From Pseudozobellia thermophila (GTDB lineage: Bacteria; Bacteroidota; Bacteroidia; Flavobacteriales; Flavobacteriaceae), in the NCBI RefSeq assembly GCF_900141855.1, contig NZ_FQYU01000003.1:124001-188000 (forward strand): 64,000 nucleotides of DNA, written 5' to 3'. A model generated the notes under the pieces. That model was not told the origin of the DNA, made no database searches, and worked only from the letters and a program-made list of their open reading frames with translations. This document shows positions 1 through 10,506 of the stretch, piece after piece. The position numbers and the translations under genes are program-made. The first letter of the stretch is position 1; every line of letters begins with the position of its first letter.

Positions 1-1
1 T

Positions 2-1549
2 GGAATTCTTTTTTATTCCGTGGCCATATCGATAGCGGCCTGGTCATGTGATGATCTGGTCGACGAAGAACCCATCAGTGAAATTGGCCCTGCTTCGTTT
101 TATGAAACCAATGATGACCTGTTAGCCGCGCTCATTGCCGTCTATGATGGAATGCAATCGTTCTACAAGGACCAATATTTTTATTGGGGTGAATTTCGAT
201 CGGACAACCACTTGCCTACAGGAGCCAATTCATTTAACGACGAGATTGCCAATAATGTCATATCGGAGGGGAACGGGGCCGCTAGGTGGACAAACCTTTA
301 CCTGACCATAAGTAGGGCCAACGAAGTGATCGTAAGCGCCCCCAACATAGCCGGACTTAATAAAAACTACCTGGCGGAAGCACTGGCGATTAGGGCCAAA
401 TCATACTTCGATGCCATTAGGGTTTGGGGAGATGTGCCAGTATTCACCGAGCCGGTCAAGGATTTGGACGATGTGACCAGGCCGGTAACCGATGTGAACA
501 CCATTGTCAATAATGTAATAATTCCAGATATGCTAAAGGCCCAAGAACTTAGTACGGTTTCATCAGATGAGTTCAGGTTTTCGAAATCGAGTATCTACGC
601 CCTGCAGGCCGAGGTTTACATGTATTTGAAAGAATATGCGAAGGCCAAAACCGCAATTGAAAATTTGATTGTGCTCGGTACCCATGGTTTGGTGACCACG
701 CCTGAGGCATGGAGGGATCTATTCTATAACAGTAATACCGATACCGAACCTTTTGGTAAAGTACAAAAGGGGCCGGAGTTGATTTTTTCCATTCGTTACG
801 ATGCGGTCGGAGAGGAAGCAGGAACGGGTAACCCGAACCGTTCGGGAATATCGCAGTTGTTCCGTGGTGGTATACCTTCTTATCTAATGTCTCCAGAAAT
901 GGAAATTAAATGGAAGGAAAAGTTTCCTACCGATTCCATTTCATGGGTAGAAAAATACCCTGATACAAATCCCGCCACCACCCGAACGGTAGTTGTGGAT
1001 AATGGAATGGGGGGTACCTTGGAAGAAGAACGCTTTAACTATGGCGATTGGAGGTTTTTCTATTCTAGGCAAAACGGATACAATGGATTGAGTAGTATTG
1101 AACCGGGCGAGGCGAAAACGGGTAAATGGGGAGATACGGTTTACCCTGCAAATGAAGACGAGACCGACGTAGTGGTCTATAGATATGCCGATATGATTCT
1201 GTTATTGGCCGAAATTGAAAATGAGTTGAACGCAGATGGTACCAGGGCACTTGAACTGGTAAATCAGATAAGGGCGGCAAGACTTTTGCCCCTTGTGGAC
1301 GAAGTGGAATTTGGCGCTACCAAAGCCGAAAGACTTGATTTTATTTTAGATGAACGCCATTTTGAACTCTATGGCGAGGCCAAAAGATGGTGGGATTTGG
1401 TTAGAAACGACAAGGCTATTGAGGTTATGTCGCCCATTATACAATCCCGAGGTGTTACCACACCCTTGACTGAAGAACGTTTGTTATGGCCGATACATAA
1501 CGATCATTTATTGGAAAACCCGCTGTTAAGTCAAAATGCAGGCTATTAA
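2..1549 (+). CDS. SusD/RagB-type glycan-binding outer-membrane lipoprotein (5' end outside window)
   Basis: This is a surface SusD-family lipoprotein that would bind oligosaccharides and pass them to a SusC TonB-dependent channel. The frame is open to the first bases of the window. The first possible start, a GTG at 20, already lies inside the hydrophobic signal peptide, so the real start is upstream. A Cys follows the hydrophobic stretch (AAWSC), as in a lipoprotein. The C-terminal part has the usual family run ending in helices with DERHFELYGE and RWWDLVR, and the end is complete. The partner susC is presumably just upstream. The downstream genes are a fasciclin lipoprotein and a sulfatase-rhamnosidase, so the likely cargo is sulfated rhamnose-containing oligosaccharide (inference). 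Confidence 0.95.
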   Translation, partial: GILFYSVAISIAAWSCDDLVDEEPISEIGPASFYETNDDLLAALIAVYDGMQSFYKDQYFYWGEFRSDNHLPTGANSFNDEIANNVISEGNGAARWTNLYLTISRANEVIVSAPNIAGLNKNYLAEALAIRAKSYFDAIRVWGDVPVFTEPVKDLDDVTRPVTDVNTIVNNVIIPDMLKAQELSTVSSDEFRFSKSSIYALQAEVYMYLKEYAKAKTAIENLIVLGTHGLVTTPEAWRDLFYNSNTDTEPFGKVQKGPELIFSIRYDAVGEEAGTGNPNRSGISQLFRGGIPSYLMSPEMEIKWKEKFPTDSISWVEKYPDTNPATTRTVVVDNGMGGTLEEERFNYGDWRFFYSRQNGYNGLSSIEPGEAKTGKWGDTVYPANEDETDVVVYRYADMILLLAEIENELNADGTRALELVNQIRAARLLPLVDEVEFGATKAERLDFILDERHFELYGEAKRWWDLVRNDKAIEVMSPIIQSRGVTTPLTEERLLWPIHNDHLLENPLLSQNAGY

Positions 1550-1565
1550 TTTAAAAAGAACAAGA

Positions 1566-2297
1566 ATGAAAAACATTATAAAAAGTACGGTTCTCTTGTG
1601 TTTAGGTATTTTTCTTAGTTCATGCGAACTAGAATTACAAGACACCTTTAATTTTAAAAGTGGAGCGGTATTTTCCGACCCTTATGAAAACAATACAGCA
1701 TGGGAATTTATTCGCTCCCTAAACGGTGTCAACGAAGATGGTACATTAGACGGTGAACACTTTCAGTATATGGAAGCAGCTATTCGAAAGGCTGATATGA
1801 TTGACGTTTTCAATCAAACAAAAGATACGCTAAGGACCTATTTATTGCTTAACAATAATGCTTTCACAGGTGAAGGTGATGTTATTGAAATTGTGACTGG
1901 ACTTACCGGGACCGATAGGGAAGAGGCCGAGCTGAATTTATCGCCTGAAGAGGTAATGGATCTGGTCGATACCCCGGAAAAAATGGAAAGTTTAAGAACA
2001 CTGCTTAAATATCATATCACACTGGATTATATCCAACAGGTCCCTACCTTGGCCGTATCAGGAACCTTTTACGTGTACCAAACGCTGGTTCCCGGAGATG
2101 ATGGGTTGATTGCCTATAGAAGGGACGATGATTGGGATATTTCCATTAATGCCAACGGTGCTCCCCTGCCAAAAACGGCAATTGCCAATGATTGGAATGA
2201 AAATGTAAGAAATCATAATTATGTCTTTAGTAACGGCATTGGCCATATACTTAACGACCCCGTGAGAAACAAACCTTATCCATCCGTGAATAACTAA
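1566..2297 (+). CDS. Fasciclin-like (FAS1) lipoprotein of the PUL
   Basis: Predicted outer-membrane lipoprotein of 243 aa. The chosen start (MKNIIKS) gives a clean lipoprotein signal ending LSSC. An upstream in-frame start at 1536 would overlap the SusD stop and put ten hydrophilic residues before the signal. Two segments resemble FAS1 repeats: a central LLKYHI stretch and a C-terminal NGIGHILNDPV stretch. FAS1 lipoproteins often follow SusCD pairs in Bacteroidota PULs and are thought to aid glycan binding or surface assembly, but no catalytic role is known. The gap to SusD is 16 nt, so co-transcription is likely. The domain call rests on pattern recognition alone. Confidence 0.72.
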   Translation: MKNIIKSTVLLCLGIFLSSCELELQDTFNFKSGAVFSDPYENNTAWEFIRSLNGVNEDGTLDGEHFQYMEAAIRKADMIDVFNQTKDTLRTYLLLNNNAFTGEGDVIEIVTGLTGTDREEAELNLSPEEVMDLVDTPEKMESLRTLLKYHITLDYIQQVPTLAVSGTFYVYQTLVPGDDGLIAYRRDDDWDISINANGAPLPKTAIANDWNENVRNHNYVFSNGIGHILNDPVRNKPYPSVNN

Positions 2298-2499
2298 ACA
2301 CTAATTTTAACTGTTATGAATACACGGTATCCTCTGGTCTGTTCTATGCGCATCGGAGGATACTATATTCAACCCGAGTGCCTATTATCTTATCAGTTAA
2401 CAAACGAAATTTCTTCACGGAATATAATCGGATCGCAATTTATAACCTTGCACATCTTAAACGGGCCGGCCTCCAAATCAGACAAAAACCGAAAATGAA

Positions 2500-5400
2500 A
2501 TGAAAATAAACTCTAAAGTCAATCTTGCATTCTTCCTGGGTTGCCTCACCTCGCTTAACCTCTTGGCTCAAAATGCAAAGCCTGACCAATCGAAAAAGCC
2601 CAATATTATTTTTATTCTAACCGACGACCAACGATTTGATGCTATTGGTTATGCCGGCAACAAATATGTGGAAACACCACAAATGGATATGCTTGCCCAA
2701 GAGGGGAGTTATTTTCATTCTGCCATTGTTACCACGCCTATATGTGCGGCGAGTAGGGCGAGTATTTTGACAGGCTTACACGAGCGAGCGCACAACTTTA
2801 ATTTTCAAACCGGAAACGTACGCGAAGCGTATATGTCTGAGTCGTACCCCAAACTTTTAAAAGATAATGGGTATTACACTGGTTTTTTTGGTAAATATGG
2901 CGTTCGCTATGATAATCTGGACAAACAGTTCGACGAGTATGATAGTTATGATCGTAACAACCGATACAACGACAGAAGGGGCTACTATTACAAGACAATC
3001 GGCAAAGATACGGTTCATTTAACGCGATACACCGGGCAACAAGCATTGGATTTTATTGAGAAAAATGCTGGGAACGACAAGCCATTTTGCCTGTCATTGA
3101 GCTTTAGCGCTCCTCATGCCCACGATGGGGCACCCGATCAGTACTTCTGGCAAAATACTACGGATAGCCTGCTACGGAACACTACAATACCCAATCCGAA
3201 GTTGGGAGCGGACAAATATTTCGAAGCACAACCGAAGGCGGTCAGGGATGGATTCAATCGACTGCGTTGGACTTGGCGCTATGACACTCCAGAAAAATAC
3301 CAACACAGTTTAAAAGGTTACTACAGAATGATTTCCGGAATCGATTTGGAAATCAAAAAAATCAGGGAAAAATTAAAGGAAAAGGGTATAGATGACAATA
3401 CCGTGATTATTTTGATGGGCGATAACGGTTATTTCTTGGGCGAACGCCAATTGGCGGGTAAGTGGTTGATGTACGATAACTCCATACGCGTACCGCTCAT
3501 CGTTTTCGACCCCCGAGTAAATAAACACCAAGATATTAAAGACATGGTATTAAATATTGATGTGCCACCGACCATTGCCGATTTGGCGGGTGTTGAGGCT
3601 CCTGAATCTTGGCAGGGCAAGAGTTTAATGCCGATTGTGAGGCAAGAAACCGATACCATGGCTAGGGATACCATTCTTATAGAGCATTTATGGGATTTCG
3701 AAAATATTCCACCTAGTGAAGGTGTGCGCACCGAAGAGTGGAAGTACTTCCGTTATGTAAACGATAAAACGATGGAAGAACTTTACAATCTTAAGAAAGA
3801 CCCTCAAGAAATCAATAACTTGATCGGTAAAAAGAAGTATCAGAAGGTAGCCGATAAATTACGTGCGAAATTAGAAGAACTCATCGCAAAAAATAGCAAC
3901 GCGTTTAGGATGGGTCCGACCGATTTAACGGTCGAGCTGATCAGGGAACCCGAAACAGGAGTTGAAATTTTTGATCTAAAACCAGAATTCGGTTGGACGG
4001 TTCCCTTAGGGGCCCAATATCAAACCGCCTATCAAATATTGGTCGCCTCAAACGAAACCAGTATCGATGCCAATAATGGTAATGTCTGGGATAGCGGGCG
4101 TGTTGCATCGACAGAGTCTACGAATGTGGAATACGCCGGTGAACCTCTTGACATTGGCAAAACCTACTATTGGAAGGTGCGCATTTGGGATGAGGATAAT
4201 CGTTTGGTAGATTACTCCCGGACCCAAAAATTCACGACTGGCGAAAGTGATAGCTATATCATTTCAACAGAAAATAAATATCAGGTAGAAAAGGTACATC
4301 CCGTTCAATTTGAAAAACGGGGCGATATTTATTTTATCGATTTTGGCAAGGCCGCCTTTGCTACGGTAGACTTTGACTACATGGCCGAAGACCCCCATAC
4401 ACTGACCGTGCGGATAGGAGAAATGCTGGATGAAAATGGCCATGTGAACAGAACGCCACCAAAACATAGTAATATTCGCTTTCAAGAAATAAAGGTTGAT
4501 GTAAAACCGGGTAAATCGAGATACCGGATTGAAATTGATCCGGTGCCTGATAAGCGCTTTAAAGGACCAAGCAAGGCAATTCCTTTACCTGAGGGCTTTC
4601 CGGTCTTATTACCTTTTAGGTATATGGAGGTCGAAGGGGCAAGATTGCCCTTAAAAGCCGAAGATTTTCAGCAGTTAAGACATACCGGTTATTGGGATGA
4701 TGAGGCAAGTGATTTTGATAGCGACAACGATATCTTGAACCAGGTATGGGAGTTGTGTAAATATTCGATTAAGGCAACGACCTTTACCGGTTTATATGTT
4801 GACGGCGATAGGGAACGTATTCCGTACGAGGCCGACGCCTATTTAAATCAGTTGAGCCACTATACGACCGATAGGGAATACGCCATAGCTAGACGCACCA
4901 TAGAATATTTTATGGAACATCCAACATGGCCGACCGAATGGCAGCAACACGTGGCCCTTTTGATATATGCCGACTATATGTATACCGGCAATACCGAACT
5001 TATAGAACGGTATTATGAAGACTTAAGGCACAAGACGCTCTATGAACTGTCCAATGAAGAGGGGTTGATAACATCGACGAAGGTAACCGAGGAGTTTATG
5101 TACAAACTGGGCTTTAAACCCGGTTACCGCAAAGCCTTGACCGATATAGTAGATTGGCCTAACGCCAATTTTATGAAAAGCGGAAATAAAGGGGAACGTG
5201 ATGGATTTGTTTTTAAGCCCTACAACACGGTGATAAATTCATTTTTCTATGAAAACATGAAAATTATGGCGGAATTTGCCCGTATCTTGGGGAAGACCGG
5301 AGATGCCCTGGATTTTCAGTATCGCGCCGCAAAGGTCAAAAAGGCGGTTAACGAAAGAATGTTCGACAAGAAAAGAGGTGTTTATGTAGATGGAATTGGT

Positions 5401-6042
5401 GCCGACCATGCATCGTTGCATGCCAATATGATGCCTCTGGCTTTTGGTCTGGTACCTGAGGAACACCTTGAATCCGTGGTGGAATTTGTAAAATCGCGAG
5501 GTATGGCCTGTAGCGTATATGGGGCACAATTTTTAATGAACGGGCTTTACAATGCGGGTGAAGCGGACTATGCCTTGGAATTATTGGCCAGTAAAGCGAA
5601 AAGGAGTTGGTACAATATGATACGGTCAGGCTCTACCATTACAATGGAAGCTTGGGATTATGAGTATAAAGTCAATTTAGACTGGAACCATGCATGGGGA
5701 GCGGTGCCGGCCAATGTAATTCCTAGGGGATTGTGGGGTATTAAGCCTAAAACCCCAGGGTTTGGTATAGCGAGCATCAGGCCCCAAATGGGCCAATTAA
5801 AATCCAGCGAAATTAAGGTGCCTACCGTGCGTGGGGCAATAAAGGGAAAATATGTTTTTAATAGCCCGCGCCTGCAGACTTACAAAATCGAAATTCCGGG
5901 GAATATGGTCGCCGAATTTAGTTTAAATGATGTGCAAGGTAAAGATTTGATTCACAACGGAAAGAAGGTTCATACGGCATTTGGGAGTATTAGGCTGACA
6001 CCAGGCAAACACACCCTTCAATTGAAGGTGAACTCATTCTAA
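2500..6042 (+). CDS. Bimodular secreted enzyme: S1 sulfatase fused to GH78 alpha-L-rhamnosidase
   Basis: An 1180-aa two-enzyme protein. Residues 1-23 are a signal peptide. Residues about 34-470 form a type I sulfatase: metal-site Asp pair in ILTDDQ, formylglycine motif C82-A-A-S-R86, and a late [12 protein letters not shown] stretch. Residues about 490-1165 are a GH78-type rhamnosidase: N-terminal beta-sandwich ([16 protein letters not shown]), then the (alpha/alpha)6 core with [14 protein letters not shown], which holds the usual acidic active-site residues. The order matches the S1_25-GH78 fusion known from the Formosa agariphila ulvan locus (recalled knowledge). It would remove sulfate from and then release terminal rhamnose. 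The start is the ATG at 2500; the ATG six bases earlier runs into a stop. Confidence 0.93.
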   Translation: MKINSKVNLAFFLGCLTSLNLLAQNAKPDQSKKPNIIFILTDDQRFDAIGYAGNKYVETPQMDMLAQEGSYFHSAIVTTPICAASRASILTGLHERAHNFNFQTGNVREAYMSESYPKLLKDNGYYTGFFGKYGVRYDNLDKQFDEYDSYDRNNRYNDRRGYYYKTIGKDTVHLTRYTGQQALDFIEKNAGNDKPFCLSLSFSAPHAHDGAPDQYFWQNTTDSLLRNTTIPNPKLGADKYFEAQPKAVRDGFNRLRWTWRYDTPEKYQHSLKGYYRMISGIDLEIKKIREKLKEKGIDDNTVIILMGDNGYFLGERQLAGKWLMYDNSIRVPLIVFDPRVNKHQDIKDMVLNIDVPPTIADLAGVEAPESWQGKSLMPIVRQETDTMARDTILIEHLWDFENIPPSEGVRTEEWKYFRYVNDKTMEELYNLKKDPQEINNLIGKKKYQKVADKLRAKLEELIAKNSNAFRMGPTDLTVELIREPETGVEIFDLKPEFGWTVPLGAQYQTAYQILVASNETSIDANNGNVWDSGRVASTESTNVEYAGEPLDIGKTYYWKVRIWDEDNRLVDYSRTQKFTTGESDSYIISTENKYQVEKVHPVQFEKRGDIYFIDFGKAAFATVDFDYMAEDPHTLTVRIGEMLDENGHVNRTPPKHSNIRFQEIKVDVKPGKSRYRIEIDPVPDKRFKGPSKAIPLPEGFPVLLPFRYMEVEGARLPLKAEDFQQLRHTGYWDDEASDFDSDNDILNQVWELCKYSIKATTFTGLYVDGDRERIPYEADAYLNQLSHYTTDREYAIARRTIEYFMEHPTWPTEWQQHVALLIYADYMYTGNTELIERYYEDLRHKTLYELSNEEGLITSTKVTEEFMYKLGFKPGYRKALTDIVDWPNANFMKSGNKGERDGFVFKPYNTVINSFFYENMKIMAEFARILGKTGDALDFQYRAAKVKKAVNERMFDKKRGVYVDGIGADHASLHANMMPLAFGLVPEEHLESVVEFVKSRGMACSVYGAQFLMNGLYNAGEADYALELLASKAKRSWYNMIRSGSTITMEAWDYEYKVNLDWNHAWGAVPANVIPRGLWGIKPKTPGFGIASIRPQMGQLKSSEIKVPTVRGAIKGKYVFNSPRLQTYKIEIPGNMVAEFSLNDVQGKDLIHNGKKVHTAFGSIRLTPGKHTLQLKVNSF

Positions 6043-6054
6043 ATATAGGGCGCA

Positions 6055-7608
6055 ATGGCAATAAGGAGGTATCGATTTATAAGAACCGACAAGTACTTAT
6101 TGGTAGGGATAATTATAATTCTTTGCCATATTTCGGTTATTGCCCAAATATCAAAAATCGACAAAGCCAATAGTCCCGGTAAGGAAGTTTTTCAGGAAAT
6201 TGACGGGTATGTGGCCGTGGAAGCGGAAGACTTCTACAAACAGAGTCATACCGGGATACGTCAATGGTACCGGACAACAGAGGGCTATGCACCTCATATC
6301 GAAAAAGATAAAGACGAAAACCACAGCCTGACCGCCAGCGGAAGAACCTATATAGAGCTGTTGCCCGATACGCGCATTACCCATGACGACCCACTGATAA
6401 AGGGCGAAAATTTTTCCAATGAACCGGGAAAAATGGCCATTGTACATTATAAGGTGAACATAAACAACCCTGGTCGCTATTATGTTTGGGTCAGGGCGTT
6501 CAGCACTGGTACCGAAGATAACGGTCTGCATGTAGGCCTAAACGGAACATGGCCGGAGCATGGTCGACGGATGCAATGGTGCGATGGAAAAAAACAATGG
6601 ACTTGGGCCAGTCGGCAACGAACAAAGGAAGAACATTGTGGTGTACCTAAGGAAATCTATTTGGACATACCCCGAAGTGGTCTCCATGAAATTCAGTTTA
6701 GCATGCGGGAGGATGGCTTTGAGTTTGACCGGTTTATTTTAACGAAGGATATTGATTTTATCCCACAAGACACCGTGGTTGCCGCTATTTTGGAGTTGCC
6801 CGGTGACAGCGCGTCTTTCAAGCCAAAAATAGCTCCTCCGCTAGGGCGCATGGCCATCGTAGCCGACGGAAATTCACCAGACCCGGACGATTTGGGAGGT
6901 ACGGCCGTTTCTATTGCCTTATTGCGAGCTGCTGGAGTAGCGGATAGGCTAGTACATTATTCCCATAGTTGTGATTTGGTGAGAGACGAAAGAATTTCCG
7001 GGCTAGCCGAAAAGGAAAGGCACGCACTTATGCAGAGCGCTTGTGATGTTACGGCCCGAAGATGGGGTGGCTTTGGGAACCTTACCTTTTATGACGCCAA
7101 ATGGCAGCGAGATGAAACCATCCAAGATTTGAGCAGGGCCATCAATGAATCCGATGAAGGGAATCCGCTTTGGATTATTGAAGCGGGGGAACCTGATATC
7201 ATAGGTTTTGCCCTTGAGGCCAGTTCAAAAGCCAAACATCGGTTTGTAAAGATTATTACCCATCACCCGGCAAACGATGATGCCGGCGATTTTTTTACTT
7301 GGCAACAGATTTTGGATTTTGGAGTGAAAGAAGTGCGGATTCCGGATCAGAACGCAAAGTTAAAAGTAGATTTGGCACAGTGGGATTGGGCCAAAGACCA
7401 TCCCGACCCAAGAATACAGTGGGTATGGCTTCAAGGAAAAATAGCTGAACTTGACGATGTGGTAAGGTTTCAAAAGGGGAAATGGGACTGTTCCGATGCA
7501 GGGATGGTACTTTACTGGATTACCGGAGCTACCAAAGACGGCCTTAAGCAGGGTACCGTAGATACTATTAGGGAAATCTTAACGGACTTTGTTGATGCCA
7601 ACCCTTAA
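6055..7608 (+). CDS. Secreted protein: CBM-like N-domain plus nucleoside-hydrolase-like C-domain
   Basis: A 517-aa protein with an N-terminal hydrophobic segment (about 17-34, ending VIAQ), so probably exported. Residues about 45-235 (GYVAVEAEDF, then a beta-rich stretch ending GFEFDRFILT) look like the accessory beta-sandwich found in GH115 and carbohydrate-binding proteins. Residues about 260-515 begin RMAIVADGNSPDPDDLG, a D-x-N-x-x-DPDD pattern like the calcium site of inosine-uridine nucleoside hydrolases and DUF1593 proteins. This suggests cleavage of a glycosidic bond, but the substrate is unknown. It lies 12 nt after the sulfatase-rhamnosidase and before the DUF1080 gene, which supports a role in the same glycan pathway. 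Exact family membership is uncertain. Confidence 0.7.
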   Translation: MAIRRYRFIRTDKYLLVGIIIILCHISVIAQISKIDKANSPGKEVFQEIDGYVAVEAEDFYKQSHTGIRQWYRTTEGYAPHIEKDKDENHSLTASGRTYIELLPDTRITHDDPLIKGENFSNEPGKMAIVHYKVNINNPGRYYVWVRAFSTGTEDNGLHVGLNGTWPEHGRRMQWCDGKKQWTWASRQRTKEEHCGVPKEIYLDIPRSGLHEIQFSMREDGFEFDRFILTKDIDFIPQDTVVAAILELPGDSASFKPKIAPPLGRMAIVADGNSPDPDDLGGTAVSIALLRAAGVADRLVHYSHSCDLVRDERISGLAEKERHALMQSACDVTARRWGGFGNLTFYDAKWQRDETIQDLSRAINESDEGNPLWIIEAGEPDIIGFALEASSKAKHRFVKIITHHPANDDAGDFFTWQQILDFGVKEVRIPDQNAKLKVDLAQWDWAKDHPDPRIQWVWLQGKIAELDDVVRFQKGKWDCSDAGMVLYWITGATKDGLKQGTVDTIREILTDFVDANP

Positions 7609-7684
7609 AACAGTATGCGCCTTGTTCGTTTAGGTTGGTATTGGAATAGCGATGATTAAGCAAATACAGATAATTATCCATATT

Positions 7685-9067
7685 ATGAAGAACACCTTTT
7701 TAGGCTTACTGTGCCTGACCTTCGTTTTTCTTTCCTGTGCGGAAAAAAAAGAAGATTTTAAACCCTTGTTCAACGGTATAAACCTTGAGGGGTGGGAAAT
7801 AAAAAATGGCACCGCCCCATTTACGGTAGAAGATGGGGCAATCATAGGAACGTACACTTCGGGTACCCCAAATACTTTTCTGTGTACTAAGGAGACCTAC
7901 GATGATTTTATTCTCACTTTTGAATCGTATTTGGGAGAAGAGACCAATTCAGGAGTTATGTTCAGGGCCCAAAGTACTCCCGAATATAGAGCAGGCAGGG
8001 TCCACGGTTACCAAATGGAGATGGATCCCTCGCCTAGAAAGTGGACCGGAGGAATTTTTGACGAAGCACGTAGGGGGTGGATCTATAACCTAGAGCGAAA
8101 CCCTGAGGCAAAAGATGCCTTTAAATTAAATGAATGGAATTCTTTTCGAATTGAATCCATCGGTAACAGTCTAAAGGTCTGGGTCAACGGCATACAATCA
8201 GCGGATGTTATCGACGATATGGATGCTTCCGGTTTTATAGGTTTACAAGTACATTCGTGCCCGGAAAGACTGAACGGCCGCCAGGTAAAGTTCAAGAACA
8301 TTCAAATCTGCACTACCAACTTGGAGAAGCATAGAAAGGTTTCGGACCAAAAAATCGTTCAATACAGTTACCTGAAAAATACACTTACGGAAAGGGAACA
8401 AGCGGAAGGTTGGAAATTACTTTGGGATGGTAAAACCACCAACGGTTGGCGTGGGGCCAAGCTTACCGATTTCCCCACAGAAGGCTGGTCTATAGAAAAT
8501 GGAGAACTGGTGGTTGCAGATGCCGGAGGGGCCGAATCTGAAAATGGCGGAGATATAGTTACAATAGAAAAATACGGCGATTTTGAATTGGAGGTTGATT
8601 TTAAAATTACCAAGGGCGCCAACAGCGGAATCAAATATTTTGTCGATACCGATTTGAACAAGGGTAAGGGTTCTTCCATTGGGTGTGAATACCAAATTCT
8701 AGACGACAAATTTCATCCAGATGCCAAAAAGGGTGAAAATGGCAACCGCACCTTGGCTTCGCTTTACGATTTGATTCCCGCCAATGCCCATAATTTTAAT
8801 CCTTATGAGTCTACCCCAAAAAGAGTTAATAAATACGAATGGAACCGTGCCCGTATTGTGGTCAACGGAGATGATGTTGAGCACTACCTTAACGGTATTT
8901 TGGTGGTTAAGTACAAGAGGGGAAATCAACAATGGAGAGACCTAGTGGCATCTAGTAAATATAAAGACTGGCCAAATTTCGGAGAGGTTAAAGAAGGCAA
9001 TATCCTACTACAGGATCATGGAGATAAAGTATATTTTAAGAATATAAAAATCAAAGAATTACAATAA
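7685..9067 (+). CDS. Tandem DUF1080 (3-keto-glycoside hydrolase/lyase-type) lipoprotein
   Basis: A 460-aa lipoprotein; the start at 7685 is chosen because it begins the signal peptide, which ends LSCAEKK. Two LamG-like DUF1080 domains follow one another: about 25-210 (PLFNGINLEGWEIKNG, ending VKFKNIQI) and about 240-460 (LLWDGKTTNGWRG, ending YFKNIKIKEL). Members of this family have been shown to cleave 3-keto-glycosides made by Gfo/Idh-type sugar dehydrogenases. The next gene is such a dehydrogenase, and its ATG shares a base with this TAA, so the two are translationally coupled. Most family members have one domain; two in one chain is less usual. Confidence 0.85.
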   Translation: MKNTFLGLLCLTFVFLSCAEKKEDFKPLFNGINLEGWEIKNGTAPFTVEDGAIIGTYTSGTPNTFLCTKETYDDFILTFESYLGEETNSGVMFRAQSTPEYRAGRVHGYQMEMDPSPRKWTGGIFDEARRGWIYNLERNPEAKDAFKLNEWNSFRIESIGNSLKVWVNGIQSADVIDDMDASGFIGLQVHSCPERLNGRQVKFKNIQICTTNLEKHRKVSDQKIVQYSYLKNTLTEREQAEGWKLLWDGKTTNGWRGAKLTDFPTEGWSIENGELVVADAGGAESENGGDIVTIEKYGDFELEVDFKITKGANSGIKYFVDTDLNKGKGSSIGCEYQILDDKFHPDAKKGENGNRTLASLYDLIPANAHNFNPYESTPKRVNKYEWNRARIVVNGDDVEHYLNGILVVKYKRGNQQWRDLVASSKYKDWPNFGEVKEGNILLQDHGDKVYFKNIKIKELQ

Positions 9068-10404
9068 TGAAACAATCTAGGAGAGCTTTTATTCAAAAAA
9101 CGGCCTTAGGTACTACGGGAGCTATGTTGGGAACAACGGGCCTGTCTGCCAAAAGTTATAGAAAAATATTGGGGGCCAATGATAGGATACAGGTAGCCAT
9201 TGCCGGCCTAGGGCGGCGTGTGAATGCCATATATAGCCCAGTGGAGTTGAAGGACAACAACGTAGAACTGGTATATCTCTGCGATGTGATGAAAAGTCAA
9301 CGCGAGAAGGCCGCCAAAGAAATGACCACACGCCTCGGATACACCCCTAAACTGGAAAACGACATTCGAAAGGTTATTGATGACAAGAAGGTAGATGCCC
9401 TGTTCAACTTAACGCCCGATCACTGGCATGCCCCCGGGTCTATAATGGCTCTCAAAGAAGGCAAGCATGTGTATGTTGAAAAACCTTGTAGCCACAACAT
9501 GGCCGAAAACGAGCTGTTGGTCGCCGCACAAAAGAAATACGGTAAAGTTGTACAAATGGGCAATCAACAGCGCTCTGCAGAACATACAATTGAAATCGTA
9601 AAAGAAATTCATAATGGTGTCATTGGTACGCCCTATAAGGCCGTCGCCTTTTTCAACAATAAAAGGGGAGAAGTTCCACTTCAAAAAGACGCACCCGTTC
9701 CTGAAGGTTTGGATTGGGACCTGTTCCAAGGTCCTGCGGTGCGACGAAATTATACCTCTGAAACATGGAACTATAACTGGCATTGGTACGGTTGGAACTA
9801 TGGCACGGCAGAGCTTGGCAATAACGGTACCCATGAACTTGATGTTGCACGATGGGCCTTGCAGGTAGATTTTCCCAATCACGTGGAAGCCGATGGTATA
9901 AAATCAGCTTTCGTAAATGACGGATGGGAAATGTATGACACCATGGAAGCTACTTTTAAGTTCGACAATAATACCACCATTAAATGGGACGGAAAGAGTA
10001 GAAACGGTTACAGTACCTATGGTGGCGGCCGTGGTACGGTCATCTACGGAAGTGAAGGCAGCGTTTTTGTTAACCGTGACCTTTATAAGCTGTATGACCG
10101 CGATGGTGATTTGGTAAGGGAGGTAAAATCCAAATCCAAAGAAGGAGGCATAGAACTCGGCGGTGGCGGAGGAATGACCACTATACATGTTGGTAATTTT
10201 TTCAATGCCATTAGGGGCAAGGAAGAGTTACAGGCGCCCATAGACGATGCTTCCAAAAGTATGGCTTTGGTTCATTTTGGCAATGTAGCCTACCGAATCG
10301 GTAATGGTTTTGATATAGATGTAAAAACCGGGAGAATGTTGGATAGAAAAGCCTTGGCCTTATGGGGAAGGGAATATGCCAAAGGTTGGGAGCCCAAGCT
10401 TTAG
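9067..10404 (+). CDS. Tat-exported Gfo/Idh/MocA family sugar oxidoreductase
   Basis: A 445-aa periplasmic dehydrogenase. Residues 4-30 are a twin-arginine signal (SRRAFIQK followed by a hydrophobic stretch). The Rossmann fold begins VAIAGLGRR, and the family motif EKPCSHN lies in the middle. The C-terminal domain has the GWNYGTAELGNNGTHELDVARWAL stretch, here described by its start near 9790, typical of secreted bacteroidal members. Such enzymes carry a tightly bound nicotinamide cofactor through the Tat system and oxidise a sugar hydroxyl, often at C3. The start overlaps the stop of the tandem DUF1080 gene (TAATG), giving an oxidise-then-cleave pair. A terminator follows. Confidence 0.92.
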   Translation: MKQSRRAFIQKTALGTTGAMLGTTGLSAKSYRKILGANDRIQVAIAGLGRRVNAIYSPVELKDNNVELVYLCDVMKSQREKAAKEMTTRLGYTPKLENDIRKVIDDKKVDALFNLTPDHWHAPGSIMALKEGKHVYVEKPCSHNMAENELLVAAQKKYGKVVQMGNQQRSAEHTIEIVKEIHNGVIGTPYKAVAFFNNKRGEVPLQKDAPVPEGLDWDLFQGPAVRRNYTSETWNYNWHWYGWNYGTAELGNNGTHELDVARWALQVDFPNHVEADGIKSAFVNDGWEMYDTMEATFKFDNNTTIKWDGKSRNGYSTYGGGRGTVIYGSEGSVFVNRDLYKLYDRDGDLVREVKSKSKEGGIELGGGGGMTTIHVGNFFNAIRGKEELQAPIDDASKSMALVHFGNVAYRIGNGFDIDVKTGRMLDRKALALWGREYAKGWEPKL

Positions 10405-10427
10405 GTATTTAGTTTTTAACAAGATGA

Positions 10428-10467
10428 ACGGGGCGGTGTGCCATGGGAAAGCTGCCCTGTTTTTTTA
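10428..10467. terminator. Terminator between the convergent PUL arms
   Basis: A 9-bp stem (ACGGGGCGG with CTGCCCTGT, with G-U pairs) is followed by seven T residues on the plus strand. It lies just after the Gfo/Idh gene and before the end of the convergent sulfatase gene. Confidence 0.7.
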
Positions 10468-10506
10468 TGCCTATTGTTTCCATGAACAATTTTAGGGGGA
10501 GAGGAG

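Noticed and set aside
2316-2498. 60-codon frame between the fasciclin gene and the sulfatase-rhamnosidase
   Set aside because: No signal peptide, domain or composition typical of a gene; it looks like chance in the intergenic gap.
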